Source: Symbiodinium kawagutii | Lineage: Eukaryota > Sar > Dinophyceae > Suessiales > Symbiodiniaceae | Assembly: GCA_009767595.1 (NCBI GenBank) | Contig: VSDK01012488.1 | Coordinates: 100,674-164,673, forward strand | Direction of reading: 5' to 3' | DNA length: 64,000 nucleotides | Shown here: piece by piece, positions 22,101-29,468 of the stretch | How positions within the stretch are numbered: position 1 is the stretch's first letter | Layout of the letters: each line of letters starts with the position of its first letter | Program-made: the position numbers and the translations under genes | Notes under the pieces: generated by a model | Seen by the model: only the letters and a program-made list of their open reading frames with translations | The model's database searches: none | Told to the model about the DNA's origin: nothing

Positions 22101-23672
22101 GACCATGCCCCTAAGAAGCATGCCAAGACCAAAAACATGAGTATCGACCTAGGAGCCATTCAGGTTGACATGTCCCACTTCATGGCTGATGATGAACCCG
22201 TGGTTCAACTCGAACTCAATCGATTTGGGCCCGATCAAACCGGATTATGTGTGGTACCTTGCCAAGATGCTGCTAGAGTTGTGAATTCAGCAGTCAAATC
22301 ATGCGACCCACTTGCGCTACTCATAGTGGGGGAAGGTGCCGGGCAGTATGGCCAAACATTCAGTTTCCCAGCTCACCAGCCCAACGGTGAGCCAGTCATA
22401 GTGCAGGCTGCACTCAAGCAGTTTGGAGACATCCCAATCGAGTTTGTGTTGAAACTGCCAGCTGTTCAGGTCGAACAACTCGAGTCAACAGTTTTGGAGT
22501 TCAGCATACAGAAGGAGTACGTTGGCTCATGGGCAGACACAGCCCAACCCATGAACTACTTGGGAGTTCACGTGCCACCTCTGCGTGGCAGCAATTTATT
22601 AGCTGCATGGAGCATCAAGGCCTTTGCTGGAAACAAACCAACCCAACATGGTCATGCTACTCATTGGCATGGCTACCTGCGGGTAGCAGACTCCCTGTTG
22701 TCACAGGTGCTGCAACGGTCAGGTGCGGCTGGGATCTTTCTGGTCCCAAAAACCAGCGACAGGCGAAGGGACCCCAGATTCGTTGCCTTCCCGGTTCCAG
22801 GAAAGAGTTTGGCAGAGGTAATCACACGTGCCGAATCGTTTTCTGAATCGTTGGGTGTTGTGCGGATGGGTGATGCATTTGGCATTCGATGTAGGCGTGA
22901 TGACTCATCCAATCTGCGTTCACAACTCTCACCAGAGAGTGCCTATGTCGAACATGCCACTGCAGCCAGTGATGAACACTTGTTCATTTTGCGGAATGTG
23001 CCGCAGGTTTCCAGAGATGAATTATCCAATGCATTGGTTCGTATGGGGTGGAATGCTCAGGCACTGAGGAGTCAGGGAGTCAGTCGATGGCTCGTGGCAT
23101 CAAAGGTTGACCCGCAGACCACGCATTTCATTGTCAATCACAACATCGTTGTTGTTGAGAAGATGCAGAAAAGGAACAATTCAGGTGGATTGCACATGAT
23201 TGCCAGTGAGGTTAAGGTGAGCACAATCCTTGATCCGCAGCAAGGAGTGGTATCCATGTCAACCACTTCAAGGTTTGCTGAAATCAGAGCCCAAGTTGAG
23301 GAGCAGATATCAGCAGCAGTCGAACAAAAGTTGGCACAAGCCAATGCCCGCATCGAGGACTTGTCACATAGTCTTCAGCAGGTGCAAGCACAATCCCAGG
23401 AAGCCCAAACCAAGCTTGCAAATGATGTTGGAATGGTGCGAGAAGAGCAAGGCTTCACAAGAGCCAAGTTGGCAGAGATGGAAGGATCCATTGCAACCAG
23501 CAACCAAGCTGTACTGTCACAGATGCACACCATGCAAGGAATGTTTGCCAAAATGGAAGAAAGCATGCGGCAATTGGTCCAAAACAATAACCGAGAAGAG
23601 AGCTTTGATCCAGAGAAAAGAGCTCGGGTCGGAGATGTGCCCAAAGCAGATCCATTTGCCAAGTCATCCTGA
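19149..23672 (+). CDS. LINE ORF1: C5-cytosine methyltransferase, ubiquitin-like, RRM-like and coiled-coil protein
   Basis: 1507 aa. Residues 85-440 form a DNA cytosine-5 methyltransferase: motif I EVFAGLAGW (88-96), motif IV GSPPCPPWS with catalytic Cys177, motif VI ENV (215-217), motif VIII NRDR (255-258, the usual leading Gln being Asn), motif IX RYISPWEMLSAMGY (about 394-407) and motif X AGNG (424-427). A basic TKKRRVDE (499-506) could be a nuclear signal. Residues about 626-695, 724-795 and 820-898 look like tandem ubiquitin-like folds, the last ending LLGGGK. Residues about 1276-1340 (HLFILRNVPQVSRDELSNAL) resemble an RRM, and 1372-1480 is a coiled coil. RRM plus coiled coil is normal for LINE ORF1 (RNA binding, oligomerisation); the methyltransferase is the added cargo. 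The enzyme should be catalytically competent; CG specificity is inferred from published dinoflagellate work. The ORF ends at TGA followed in frame by ORF2. Confidence 0.93.
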   Translation: MVEPPRGMHLMVLSLGESSMRVATTLGEGTLHTDKCWVKQMVIGLELTLDRYRISWCEGEFHIYAWREEGALLFLKPCLKRGRVNAAEVFAGLAGWTSVVDKAGFDTRLIIEKDEDTAKCAAKKFDAPVMTANQYIQGVLGGVEYSLVVLWDDVTSASTWVAVGLANVGLVVGSPPCPPWSTAANAYGLEVEEGQSFMEFLQWTAHIAMPLVIVENVPGILKHADFRLMVQKIEKMGLYLALSGVFNCKHILPLNRDRWIGTFVHTSVRLDAGRVQMANSISFSNRSFSSVSSSPTIDIVDVSHVNMSSDERHDLKVQPHALHAMGNVEFAPQWLKEKVKTCTPEDLIQGRVLNVDAQYKGFMAMYGSQHKLDPKLLASKGLHTVIMQDEQGYRYISPWEMLSAMGYTPCTVLSEDMVKSWRMAGNGIASAHVWLAIYKTHIMLGSESPFVPMLDVSQEIQELKAQGIQLSEFEAVKEEGFWVLKKPTMDEHDDDRNDTKKRRVDEQVVDQTVPPTVPFSLEQVGCTKNFEVAPEFAQLGDPRKIAAAWCNQVGVVAVLQHAEKHWIMIVNGSIGETVADLVTRGLPHAKQIHFHAFKLQGSDAEWSSTVDKATMCNVIFTPVSQHIVVHVPRLSTEVTLQVDVTWTVKTMLAYVATQLQCNPDAIAVMRNQSVLSDQDYLNAYESTEYKLTFKACMPGYVAWDREAKSIQDPGLKPETPGQHRIVARHPMRKVIRTCVYQPENTIAQIIQMLFPDLVASVSWTAHSSAGRIDSNSVIGKLDAFTIQWETLRPMAPTVVEKASLGTPVDSSGNQVCYALGGVRLSIRSPLKVRAADMWCPLHQTLAHIGASFLQQTQANVSMLCESGPRVLDPCTKVSHVNTNDVISFRLCPLLGGGKHDALKNKLKGMLVARGVAEADVAERVTNLLNKVPIEHIAKYKDNADGDFWTKLKDDASDAKFRLITPGELKQFQAKQRKNKGESSRDHAPKKHAKTKNMSIDLGAIQVDMSHFMADDEPVVQLELNRFGPDQTGLCVVPCQDAARVVNSAVKSCDPLALLIVGEGAGQYGQTFSFPAHQPNGEPVIVQAALKQFGDIPIEFVLKLPAVQVEQLESTVLEFSIQKEYVGSWADTAQPMNYLGVHVPPLRGSNLLAAWSIKAFAGNKPTQHGHATHWHGYLRVADSLLSQVLQRSGAAGIFLVPKTSDRRRDPRFVAFPVPGKSLAEVITRAESFSESLGVVRMGDAFGIRCRRDDSSNLRSQLSPESAYVEHATAASDEHLFILRNVPQVSRDELSNALVRMGWNAQALRSQGVSRWLVASKVDPQTTHFIVNHNIVVVEKMQKRNNSGGLHMIASEVKVSTILDPQQGVVSMSTTSRFAEIRAQVEEQISAAVEQKLAQANARIEDLSHSLQQVQAQSQEAQTKLANDVGMVREEQGFTRAKLAEMEGSIATSNQAVLSQMHTMQGMFAKMEESMRQLVQNNNREESFDPEKRARVGDVPKADPFAKSS

Positions 23673-23690
23673 CTAGGCAGATCAGTGAAC
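23664..23690 (+). promoter_or_regulatory. Candidate programmed stop-codon readthrough site between ORF1 and ORF2
   Basis: The ORF1 stop TGA (23670-23672) is followed directly by CTAG, giving TGACTAG, the context known to promote UGA readthrough in animal genes. The next codons (CTA GGC AGA TCA GTG) are in the ORF2 frame with no further stop. Translation past this one codon would join ORF1 and ORF2. Alternatives are reinitiation at the first in-frame ATG (23715) or a recent nonsense mutation. Confidence 0.6.
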
Positions 23691-26600
23691 AGAAGGGCGA
23701 CATCTTTTGTTCCTATGATCTTGCATTTCCTTGTCGCAATGTTTTTGTCCATGTATGCCCCCGTTGTTGCCTTCCAGCGGATGTATGCACAGACAACGGA
23801 AACGGCCTCTAAACATGACACTAGCAGGTTTGCATTCGACAGTGAAACCAACTTGCTTCCAGAGGCTACGTATAATATTAATTGGCATGAGCAAAGCAAG
23901 CATGATAATTACATCTTCAGTGATGTTGCAAGCATTCGTGCATCCATAATTCCAAAGTTTTTTAATCATAGCGGCAGTGTTGTGACAGAAGTGATGCGGG
24001 TAGGTGAGGCCACCAATCCAGGGCCTCTATGCATCCGCACTTGCAACCCTACCCAATTGTTGGGTCATGAAGAGGAGTTCAGCAAGTGGCCTCCAGGTAT
24101 CTACACGGCATGTGAGACCTCACATACCTCACTTGCTAAACATGTAATTGGCAAACGGCTTCGGAAACAAAACCTGAATGTCATCCTGAGCCATGAGGTT
24201 GCCAAACACACCAACAATGCAGGAGCATACCGGGGAAAGGCGAGTGGAACAGCCATCATTTCCGGTTTTCATATGCATCCACACCCTATGCCAATCGATG
24301 AGTTTGTCAACCAGACTTCTAGATTCTGCGATGCAATCGTGAACCTCAACAACGGAACCCAATTGTACACATGTGCAGTGTATGGTCCTCCGATTACCAA
24401 CCAGGTATATCATGATCCTGAGCGAGTTTTTCACAGTGTGGCTATGGAAGGGGTCCAACGGGCTCTTGCCTTTCGAGGCCCAGCAGTCATCAGCGGAGAC
24501 TTTAACAGGGATCTATGCGATTGCACTTTCTGGAAATTGTTACAACTTCATGGTTGGCATGATGCTGCTATCCTGGCATGGGAGAAGTTTGGACATGTTC
24601 CTGAACCTACGTATCAAGATGTCAGCAGAAGATCCTTTGTCCTACTCAGTCCCGAGTTGGTTGCATATTTCACTGGTTGCAAAACGGTCGAACACGATAC
24701 ATTTCCACAACACCCAGTGCTTGAGGCATGTTTTGACATTGGTGAGGTTCCTCTGTTGCGTACAATTTGGAATTTACCGCAGAGCCTTGACAATTTGATG
24801 TTTGACCCGGATTTGCTGGAAAACCATGCTCATGCATGTTGTCAAAGCAGACAGAACAAATTTGACAATGCTATGCAAACAAACAATGTTGAAGAGGCCT
24901 TTGAACAACTGGTCTTATCCTTCGATGAAGTTTTTACTCAATCATGTGTTACCACGGATGGGGTTGTCACTGGAATACCCCAAAGCTGTCAAGGACGCGG
25001 TCGGAAAAAGTTGGTTCGTAAAATGGAGATTAGTGCACCAATCCTCAAACGAGCTCGTCAAGAGGAAGTGAATTTTGAGGTCGGCCAACTGACTCTGGGA
25101 CTCCGTCGGTGGGTCAAACAAACACGAAGACTTCAGAATTTGCACCGTCAACTTCTCTCTTACGAGCGGAAACCTGGCATTGCTAACAGATATAAATGTG
25201 AACAACTGTGGTGGAGTATACTGCGATGTAATGGGTTCCCTGGTGGATTCATTCATTGGTGCCTTCATACGGTTGGTATCTTTGTCCCACAGGATCTGCC
25301 TTCTGCGATGTACATGCATGAGTTGTTTATCCAAGTTCAACAGGCTGTCCAACGGGAGGTGAAGAAGGAACAGTACAATCATTGGAAAACCTTCCATCAG
25401 TTGACTCAGTTGACATTGGATGACTTGTCCAAAGGCGGGAAGCTAGCCTACCGCGCTGTCAAGGAACCACAGCCACCACCTTTGGCCTTTGTGACTACGG
25501 TGCAATCACAGAAGATACTTCGAATGCGATGGTCCAAAGCTGGAGTTCGTAAGCTACAGTTCACTGGGGAGTGTAAGCTGCAACCTGGATTTCCCGTATG
25601 TTTTCAGAAACAAATGGTACAACTTGATGCTGTTGAACCGCCCTTCCTTGTCCTCAACAAACCGGTCAAACTGCTCGACGCAGAGGATTTGGTGGTTACA
25701 CAACAGATGCATACCAGTGATCCGATGGCTATGAATGACATTGTTTGTTCGGCGTGGAACCAATTTTGGCAAGCGGATGAACCAAACATCGATGAATTCG
25801 AAGGATTTGTTACATGCCTTGCTGACTGTCCGTCATGCCCATTCCAAGAGTTTACAGAAGAGTCTTGGTCAACAATGATGTCGGGTGTCAACCTTCAAAG
25901 TGCTCGTGGGGCTTGTGGATTCTCCATGCGTGACTGCAAACTTATGCCTTCTAGCTTACTACAATGGATTTTCATAATGTTCCATGCAATTGAGACCGGA
26001 CTTGCTTGGCCACAACGATGTACAACAGCCCGGGTTGTTATGCTGGCGAAGCCCGGGGAAAATCAACATGAACCTTTGGCGGTGAGACCCATCACGATAT
26101 TAAGTGCATTGTATCGTTTATGGAGTCGTATGAGGAGCTTGCAGGTGCTGGAATATCTGGGAGGGTTGATACCACCTCAAATTGGAGGGGTGGCTTCGGG
26201 TATCAGCTCAGATTGCATTATGGCATTTGTCATGGACATTCTTGATAACGCTTTTGATACCTCACAACACAAATGTGGATTGATATTGGACCTTCAGAAG
26301 TGCTTCAATTTGATTCCGAGAAAGTTTTTGGCCTCTGTTATGACAAAAGCAGGGGTATGTGAACAATACATACAGGCACATCAATGCATGCTGCGGGGAT
26401 TGGCCAGGCTAGTGGAGCTTGGGGGCCAAGTGGGGTCTACACATGTGAGTACCTGCGGTGTTCCTGAAGGATGTGCGTTCAGCGTGGTCAGCATGACAAT
26501 CCTTACAATTCTTGCAGCAGACAAGATATTGCAGGTGGTGCCAGATGCAGTCATTACCATGTTTGCTGACAACTGGGGATTCATCACTAGCACGGTGGTT

Positions 26601-28916
26601 CAGCTTCAACAAGCAATTGATACCATTCAACAGTTGATTGCACAGTGTGGTATGAAGATCTCTGTGGGAAAATCCTGGGTCTGGGGTACGTGTGCATCCT
26701 TGCGACAACAACTACGACATGTGACTATTGCAGGACACCCTGTTGAAACCAAGCTTTGTGCCAAAGATCTGGGGTGCGACATTTCTTACTCCAGAAAGAA
26801 GACCAAGAAAACTTTGAAGAAGCGAACACAACGAGCTGTACATATACTGAAAAGATTGAGAAAGCGCAAACTTCCAAAAGTTTTCAAGAACAGAATGGCC
26901 GCAACGTTAGGTGTCGGCATGATAGCATACGGGTCGGAACTTCACAAGCTGAACAAGGACACATGCCATCAAATACGATCCGGTATGGCTGCGGTTCAAG
27001 GTCATTACAAGTCGGGAGCTAATGTCTGGATGGCTCTCAACACTTCGGGGGATCATCTGGATCCTCAACTGAGATTGGTGCGCCGGAAGATTAAGTTTTT
27101 TCGCCGCTATTTTCAATGTTTCCCTGATCAACAGATGAGTTTTCTTCTACGGATTAGCCATCGGGATGATCAACAACGTGAAGGGTTGGCAAATCAGTTT
27201 GTTGACACGTTTGCAGACATTGGTTGGACTTGCCTTGATGATGGGAAAATGCAACACGACTGTGGTATTTGCATGAACTGGGTAAGTGATTCATTGCCAT
27301 TTGTTTTCAACTGCCTCGCTAAAGCCTGGTCGTACCATGTTGCTGCACAGCTTCAGCGCCCACACTGGGATGTGGATTGCTTTTCAGCTACAAGCTTCCG
27401 TAAGTCCATGATTGGAAGAGACAATCGCAGTGCAGGGATGTTGCGTGCCATTTCGAGTGGCAAGCATGTCACGGAAGATGGGTTGAAGCACTATGCACGT
27501 ACAGCAAGCCACGGCAAGTGTGCGCATTGCGGTGCCAATGATTCGAAACAGCATCGCATTTACACATGTCCACATTTTGCAGAGTTGAGGAAACAATACA
27601 AAGGTGTGCTCAAATGGCTGCCCAGGCAACCAGATGCATGTGCACATTTCGGTGTCATTCCTGATGATAATGATGCTTTACCTCTCAAGCAGGCGTTGCG
27701 AACTGAACAGGTGGTTAAACTTCCCATTGATCGCTCACAATCTTGCCTTCAAGCGGTTACCACAGATGGTTCGTGCTATTTTGGAGAATGGTGGGACTGT
27801 GCTCTTGGGGGTGCCTCAGTGGTGTCCCTGAACTTACAACTGCAAACTGCTGAAGTGACCGACCGTTTTTTGCTGCCTACGGTTGATCACACGGCCTATA
27901 GGGCGGAGTGTTTTGCAGTGTTGAGAGCCATGGAACTATACTTTCGGGTGTGCATTTACACTGACTGTCAAGCAGTAGTTACGCTTCTGGAGAAGGTATT
28001 ACAAGCATGGGCAAAGGGGAAGAAATTCATCCCTTCCACTCACACTGATATTTGGAATATTATTTGTCAGCATGTATGGGCCCGAGAACCTGGTAGCATT
28101 CAAGTTGTTAAGATCAAGGCACATGTGGATTGGAAGCAACTTGAGCCGGGGGAAACACAGTTCCTTGCATATTGTAACGATTTAGCTGATTCTGCTGCAA
28201 AGAAAGCTGTCATCTGTGATAACTTCGACCTATGGGATCGTATGCGGCAGATCGTTGAAAGGAGAGAGAAACTGGACCAAACAATGTCAGAAGTCCATTC
28301 TTTTCTTGCTGCAATACACTTGAAATATTTTGATGATATAGTGCAGGAGCCATCTGCTCCAGCAGCCATGCCAGACGACCTGGTTGTTCTGCCACAGGCT
28401 CCTATGTGGACAGCGGTGCCACTTACAGAACACCAGTGTGAAATTTCGAAGTTTGGAGCCAAATTTTCACATCTTTTTGCACAGTGGATCAATGGCTTGC
28501 AATGGGGTACCACTTCACATTGTAGCTGCCTAGAGTTGTATTTCCACTTTGCTATTGAAATGAAATGCCTTGTTCCTGTTTTGACCAAACGGCAGGGATA
28601 CCAGTTACGGCAGGATAATCTTGAAGCGGATATCATGGACTTGAGCCTTCGGATCCAATCGGAGGTATGGATTAAGATCTGCAAGTGGTGGCTTCGTTCA
28701 ACCAATAGTGCAGTTTCCATAGAACGTGGATTAGGGTTGGCACGGTACGGATACAGTATCCCAGTTGCAGGCCTTGCCTGTAAACCTGCCTCACCTTATA
28801 CACCCATTGTTGCTCAGGCATTGTGGGACTATTTTCACTATGCGGGGGGTTCACGTACTCTACGTAATTTCTCGCGACCATGGACATACACACATGTCAA
28901 TGTCATGCCATCGTGA
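23685..28916 (+). CDS. LINE ORF2: endonuclease, reverse transcriptase, RNase H
   Basis: About 1743 codons, counted from a GTG at 23685; the first ATG is codon 11 (23715), so the true N-terminus depends on readthrough or reinitiation. Residues 8-30 are strongly hydrophobic (MILHFLVAMFLSMYAPVVAF). NPGP at 111-114 is 2A-like. Residues 138-350 are an APE-type endonuclease with E171, YGPP (233-236), GDFN (271-274) and H343, the usual Asp before this His being Gln. RT spans about 780-1000: motif A D869 in LILDLQKCFN, motif B GVPEGCAFS (925-933), motif C FADN (960-963) in place of YADD. A CCHC knuckle C1279-C1282-H1290-C1295 precedes RNase H (D1361, E1408, D1427, H1480, D1499). Residues 1510-1743 are not recognised. 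There are no internal stops. It should nick the target, prime on it and copy the element RNA. Confidence 0.93.
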   Translation: MNRRATSFVPMILHFLVAMFLSMYAPVVAFQRMYAQTTETASKHDTSRFAFDSETNLLPEATYNINWHEQSKHDNYIFSDVASIRASIIPKFFNHSGSVVTEVMRVGEATNPGPLCIRTCNPTQLLGHEEEFSKWPPGIYTACETSHTSLAKHVIGKRLRKQNLNVILSHEVAKHTNNAGAYRGKASGTAIISGFHMHPHPMPIDEFVNQTSRFCDAIVNLNNGTQLYTCAVYGPPITNQVYHDPERVFHSVAMEGVQRALAFRGPAVISGDFNRDLCDCTFWKLLQLHGWHDAAILAWEKFGHVPEPTYQDVSRRSFVLLSPELVAYFTGCKTVEHDTFPQHPVLEACFDIGEVPLLRTIWNLPQSLDNLMFDPDLLENHAHACCQSRQNKFDNAMQTNNVEEAFEQLVLSFDEVFTQSCVTTDGVVTGIPQSCQGRGRKKLVRKMEISAPILKRARQEEVNFEVGQLTLGLRRWVKQTRRLQNLHRQLLSYERKPGIANRYKCEQLWWSILRCNGFPGGFIHWCLHTVGIFVPQDLPSAMYMHELFIQVQQAVQREVKKEQYNHWKTFHQLTQLTLDDLSKGGKLAYRAVKEPQPPPLAFVTTVQSQKILRMRWSKAGVRKLQFTGECKLQPGFPVCFQKQMVQLDAVEPPFLVLNKPVKLLDAEDLVVTQQMHTSDPMAMNDIVCSAWNQFWQADEPNIDEFEGFVTCLADCPSCPFQEFTEESWSTMMSGVNLQSARGACGFSMRDCKLMPSSLLQWIFIMFHAIETGLAWPQRCTTARVVMLAKPGENQHEPLAVRPITILSALYRLWSRMRSLQVLEYLGGLIPPQIGGVASGISSDCIMAFVMDILDNAFDTSQHKCGLILDLQKCFNLIPRKFLASVMTKAGVCEQYIQAHQCMLRGLARLVELGGQVGSTHVSTCGVPEGCAFSVVSMTILTILAADKILQVVPDAVITMFADNWGFITSTVVQLQQAIDTIQQLIAQCGMKISVGKSWVWGTCASLRQQLRHVTIAGHPVETKLCAKDLGCDISYSRKKTKKTLKKRTQRAVHILKRLRKRKLPKVFKNRMAATLGVGMIAYGSELHKLNKDTCHQIRSGMAAVQGHYKSGANVWMALNTSGDHLDPQLRLVRRKIKFFRRYFQCFPDQQMSFLLRISHRDDQQREGLANQFVDTFADIGWTCLDDGKMQHDCGICMNWVSDSLPFVFNCLAKAWSYHVAAQLQRPHWDVDCFSATSFRKSMIGRDNRSAGMLRAISSGKHVTEDGLKHYARTASHGKCAHCGANDSKQHRIYTCPHFAELRKQYKGVLKWLPRQPDACAHFGVIPDDNDALPLKQALRTEQVVKLPIDRSQSCLQAVTTDGSCYFGEWWDCALGGASVVSLNLQLQTAEVTDRFLLPTVDHTAYRAECFAVLRAMELYFRVCIYTDCQAVVTLLEKVLQAWAKGKKFIPSTHTDIWNIICQHVWAREPGSIQVVKIKAHVDWKQLEPGETQFLAYCNDLADSAAKKAVICDNFDLWDRMRQIVERREKLDQTMSEVHSFLAAIHLKYFDDIVQEPSAPAAMPDDLVVLPQAPMWTAVPLTEHQCEISKFGAKFSHLFAQWINGLQWGTTSHCSCLELYFHFAIEMKCLVPVLTKRQGYQLRQDNLEADIMDLSLRIQSEVWIKICKWWLRSTNSAVSIERGLGLARYGYSIPVAGLACKPASPYTPIVAQALWDYFHYAGGSRTLRNFSRPWTYTHVNVMPS
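24006..24026 (+). other. NPGP (2A-like) motif in ORF2
   Basis: This stretch encodes GEATNPGP (residues 107-114), 24 residues before the endonuclease begins. NPGP is the invariant end of 2A ribosome-skipping peptides, known from trypanosome and animal non-LTR elements; the upstream DxE consensus is replaced here by GEA. Skipping would release ORF1 plus linker from the enzymatic half. Confidence 0.45.
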
Positions 28917-29072
28917 GCCCAGTCGTTCATGATCACCATCAGTCGCTCAAGGTCATCCTTGCCATCACTCGCTCAAGGGCATTATCATTTCATTCTGCAT
29001 TGTGACCGGAGCACGCAACTGCCGGCTTCTGTCATAGCGAGTCACGCATCCAGCCGCAAAAGCAAAAGCAAA
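28917..29072 (+). other. LINE 3' UTR and (AAAAGC)n tail
   Basis: The 156 bp contain a near-perfect 21-bp direct repeat (CCATCAGTCGCTCAAGGTCAT at 28936, CCATCACTCGCTCAAGGGCAT at 28962, 26 bp apart). They end in GCAAAAGCAAAAGCAAA rather than poly(A). The final AGC of the repeat register coincides with the first bases of the target duplicate. Confidence 0.8.
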
Positions 29073-29089
29073 AGCCATTGTCATCCCTA
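29073..29089. repeat. Right target-site duplication of the LINE (17 bp)
   Basis: AGCCATTGTCATCCCTA, identical to 19068-19084. Confidence 0.93.
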
Positions 29090-29144
29090 TTATTGGTTGG
29101 TCATCCCCCCTATAACTGGTTGGTTAACTGCTTGACCCATAGCC
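29090..29144. repeat. Right half of the interrupted family B element
   Basis: It runs from TTATTGGTTGGTCATCCCCC to the terminal TTGACCCATAGCC, the inverse of the GGCTATGGATCAA at 19026. Confidence 0.88.
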
Positions 29145-29250
29145 ATAGCTGGTATATCCCCTACTATTGTTACTTATCATCCCCCACTATTAACCATTAA
29201 CCAGCTAGTTAACCATTGGTTGGTTGGTTCATATTGACCCATAGCGATGT
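29145..29250. repeat. Family C repeat copy adjoining family B
   Basis: AGCTGGTATATCCCCTACTA, GTTACTTATCATCCCCCAC, AACCAGCTAGTTAACCATTG and a closing TTGACCCATAGC. It shares its terminal motif with family B, so B and C may be parts of one composite family. Confidence 0.7.
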
Positions 29251-29263
29251 GCCAAAAAATAAC

Positions 29264-29384
29264 CGTGGGCACGCTTGGTTCACCAAGCTGCTTGGGCGGA
29301 GGATAAACACTACGCAGGTCATCGAAGTAGATGGCCAGCTCCTGGGAGAGCGGTGCCGGTGGTGCCCCTGGTGACCGCTGGGTG
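29264..29384 (-). CDS. Candidate exon 5 of a minus-strand host gene
   Basis: The minus frame reads APLSQELAIYFDDLRSVYPP followed by PKQLGEPSVPT, clearly protein-like. A TGA precedes an AG acceptor (AAG at 29385-29386) and a GT follows at 29263-29262. It needs two bases from the previous exon, which a CTCAT/GTCATA donor at 29754 would supply. It lies between the LINE and a satellite. The family is unknown. Confidence 0.42.
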
Positions 29385-29468
29385 CTTCAAGGTGAAGCGG
29401 CTTCCAGGGACCCTGGTCACTTGATCTCACTACAAAGGTTGAACCAACCTACTACAAACATCTAGGGT

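Larger units (their letters stand above)
19085..29072 (+). mobile_element. Full-length non-LTR retrotransposon (LINE) carrying a DNA methyltransferase
   Basis: The element is 9,988 bp, with a 64-bp 5' UTR, ORF1, a same-frame TGA, ORF2, a 156-bp 3' UTR and a short (AAAAGC)n tail. Perfect 17-bp target-site duplicates and two undamaged ORFs indicate a recent insertion. The order endonuclease, RT, CCHC, RNase H is that of APE-type LINEs with RNase H. No LTRs or integrase are present. DNMT-bearing retrotransposons in dinoflagellates have been reported before (de Mendoza and colleagues, 2018, from memory). It sits antisense to the host exons on either side. Confidence 0.95.

Noticed and set aside
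23685-23687. GTG as the true start of ORF2
   Set aside because: A eukaryotic element is unlikely to initiate at GTG here; the frame is open back to the ORF1 stop, so readthrough or use of the ATG at 23715 is more plausible.
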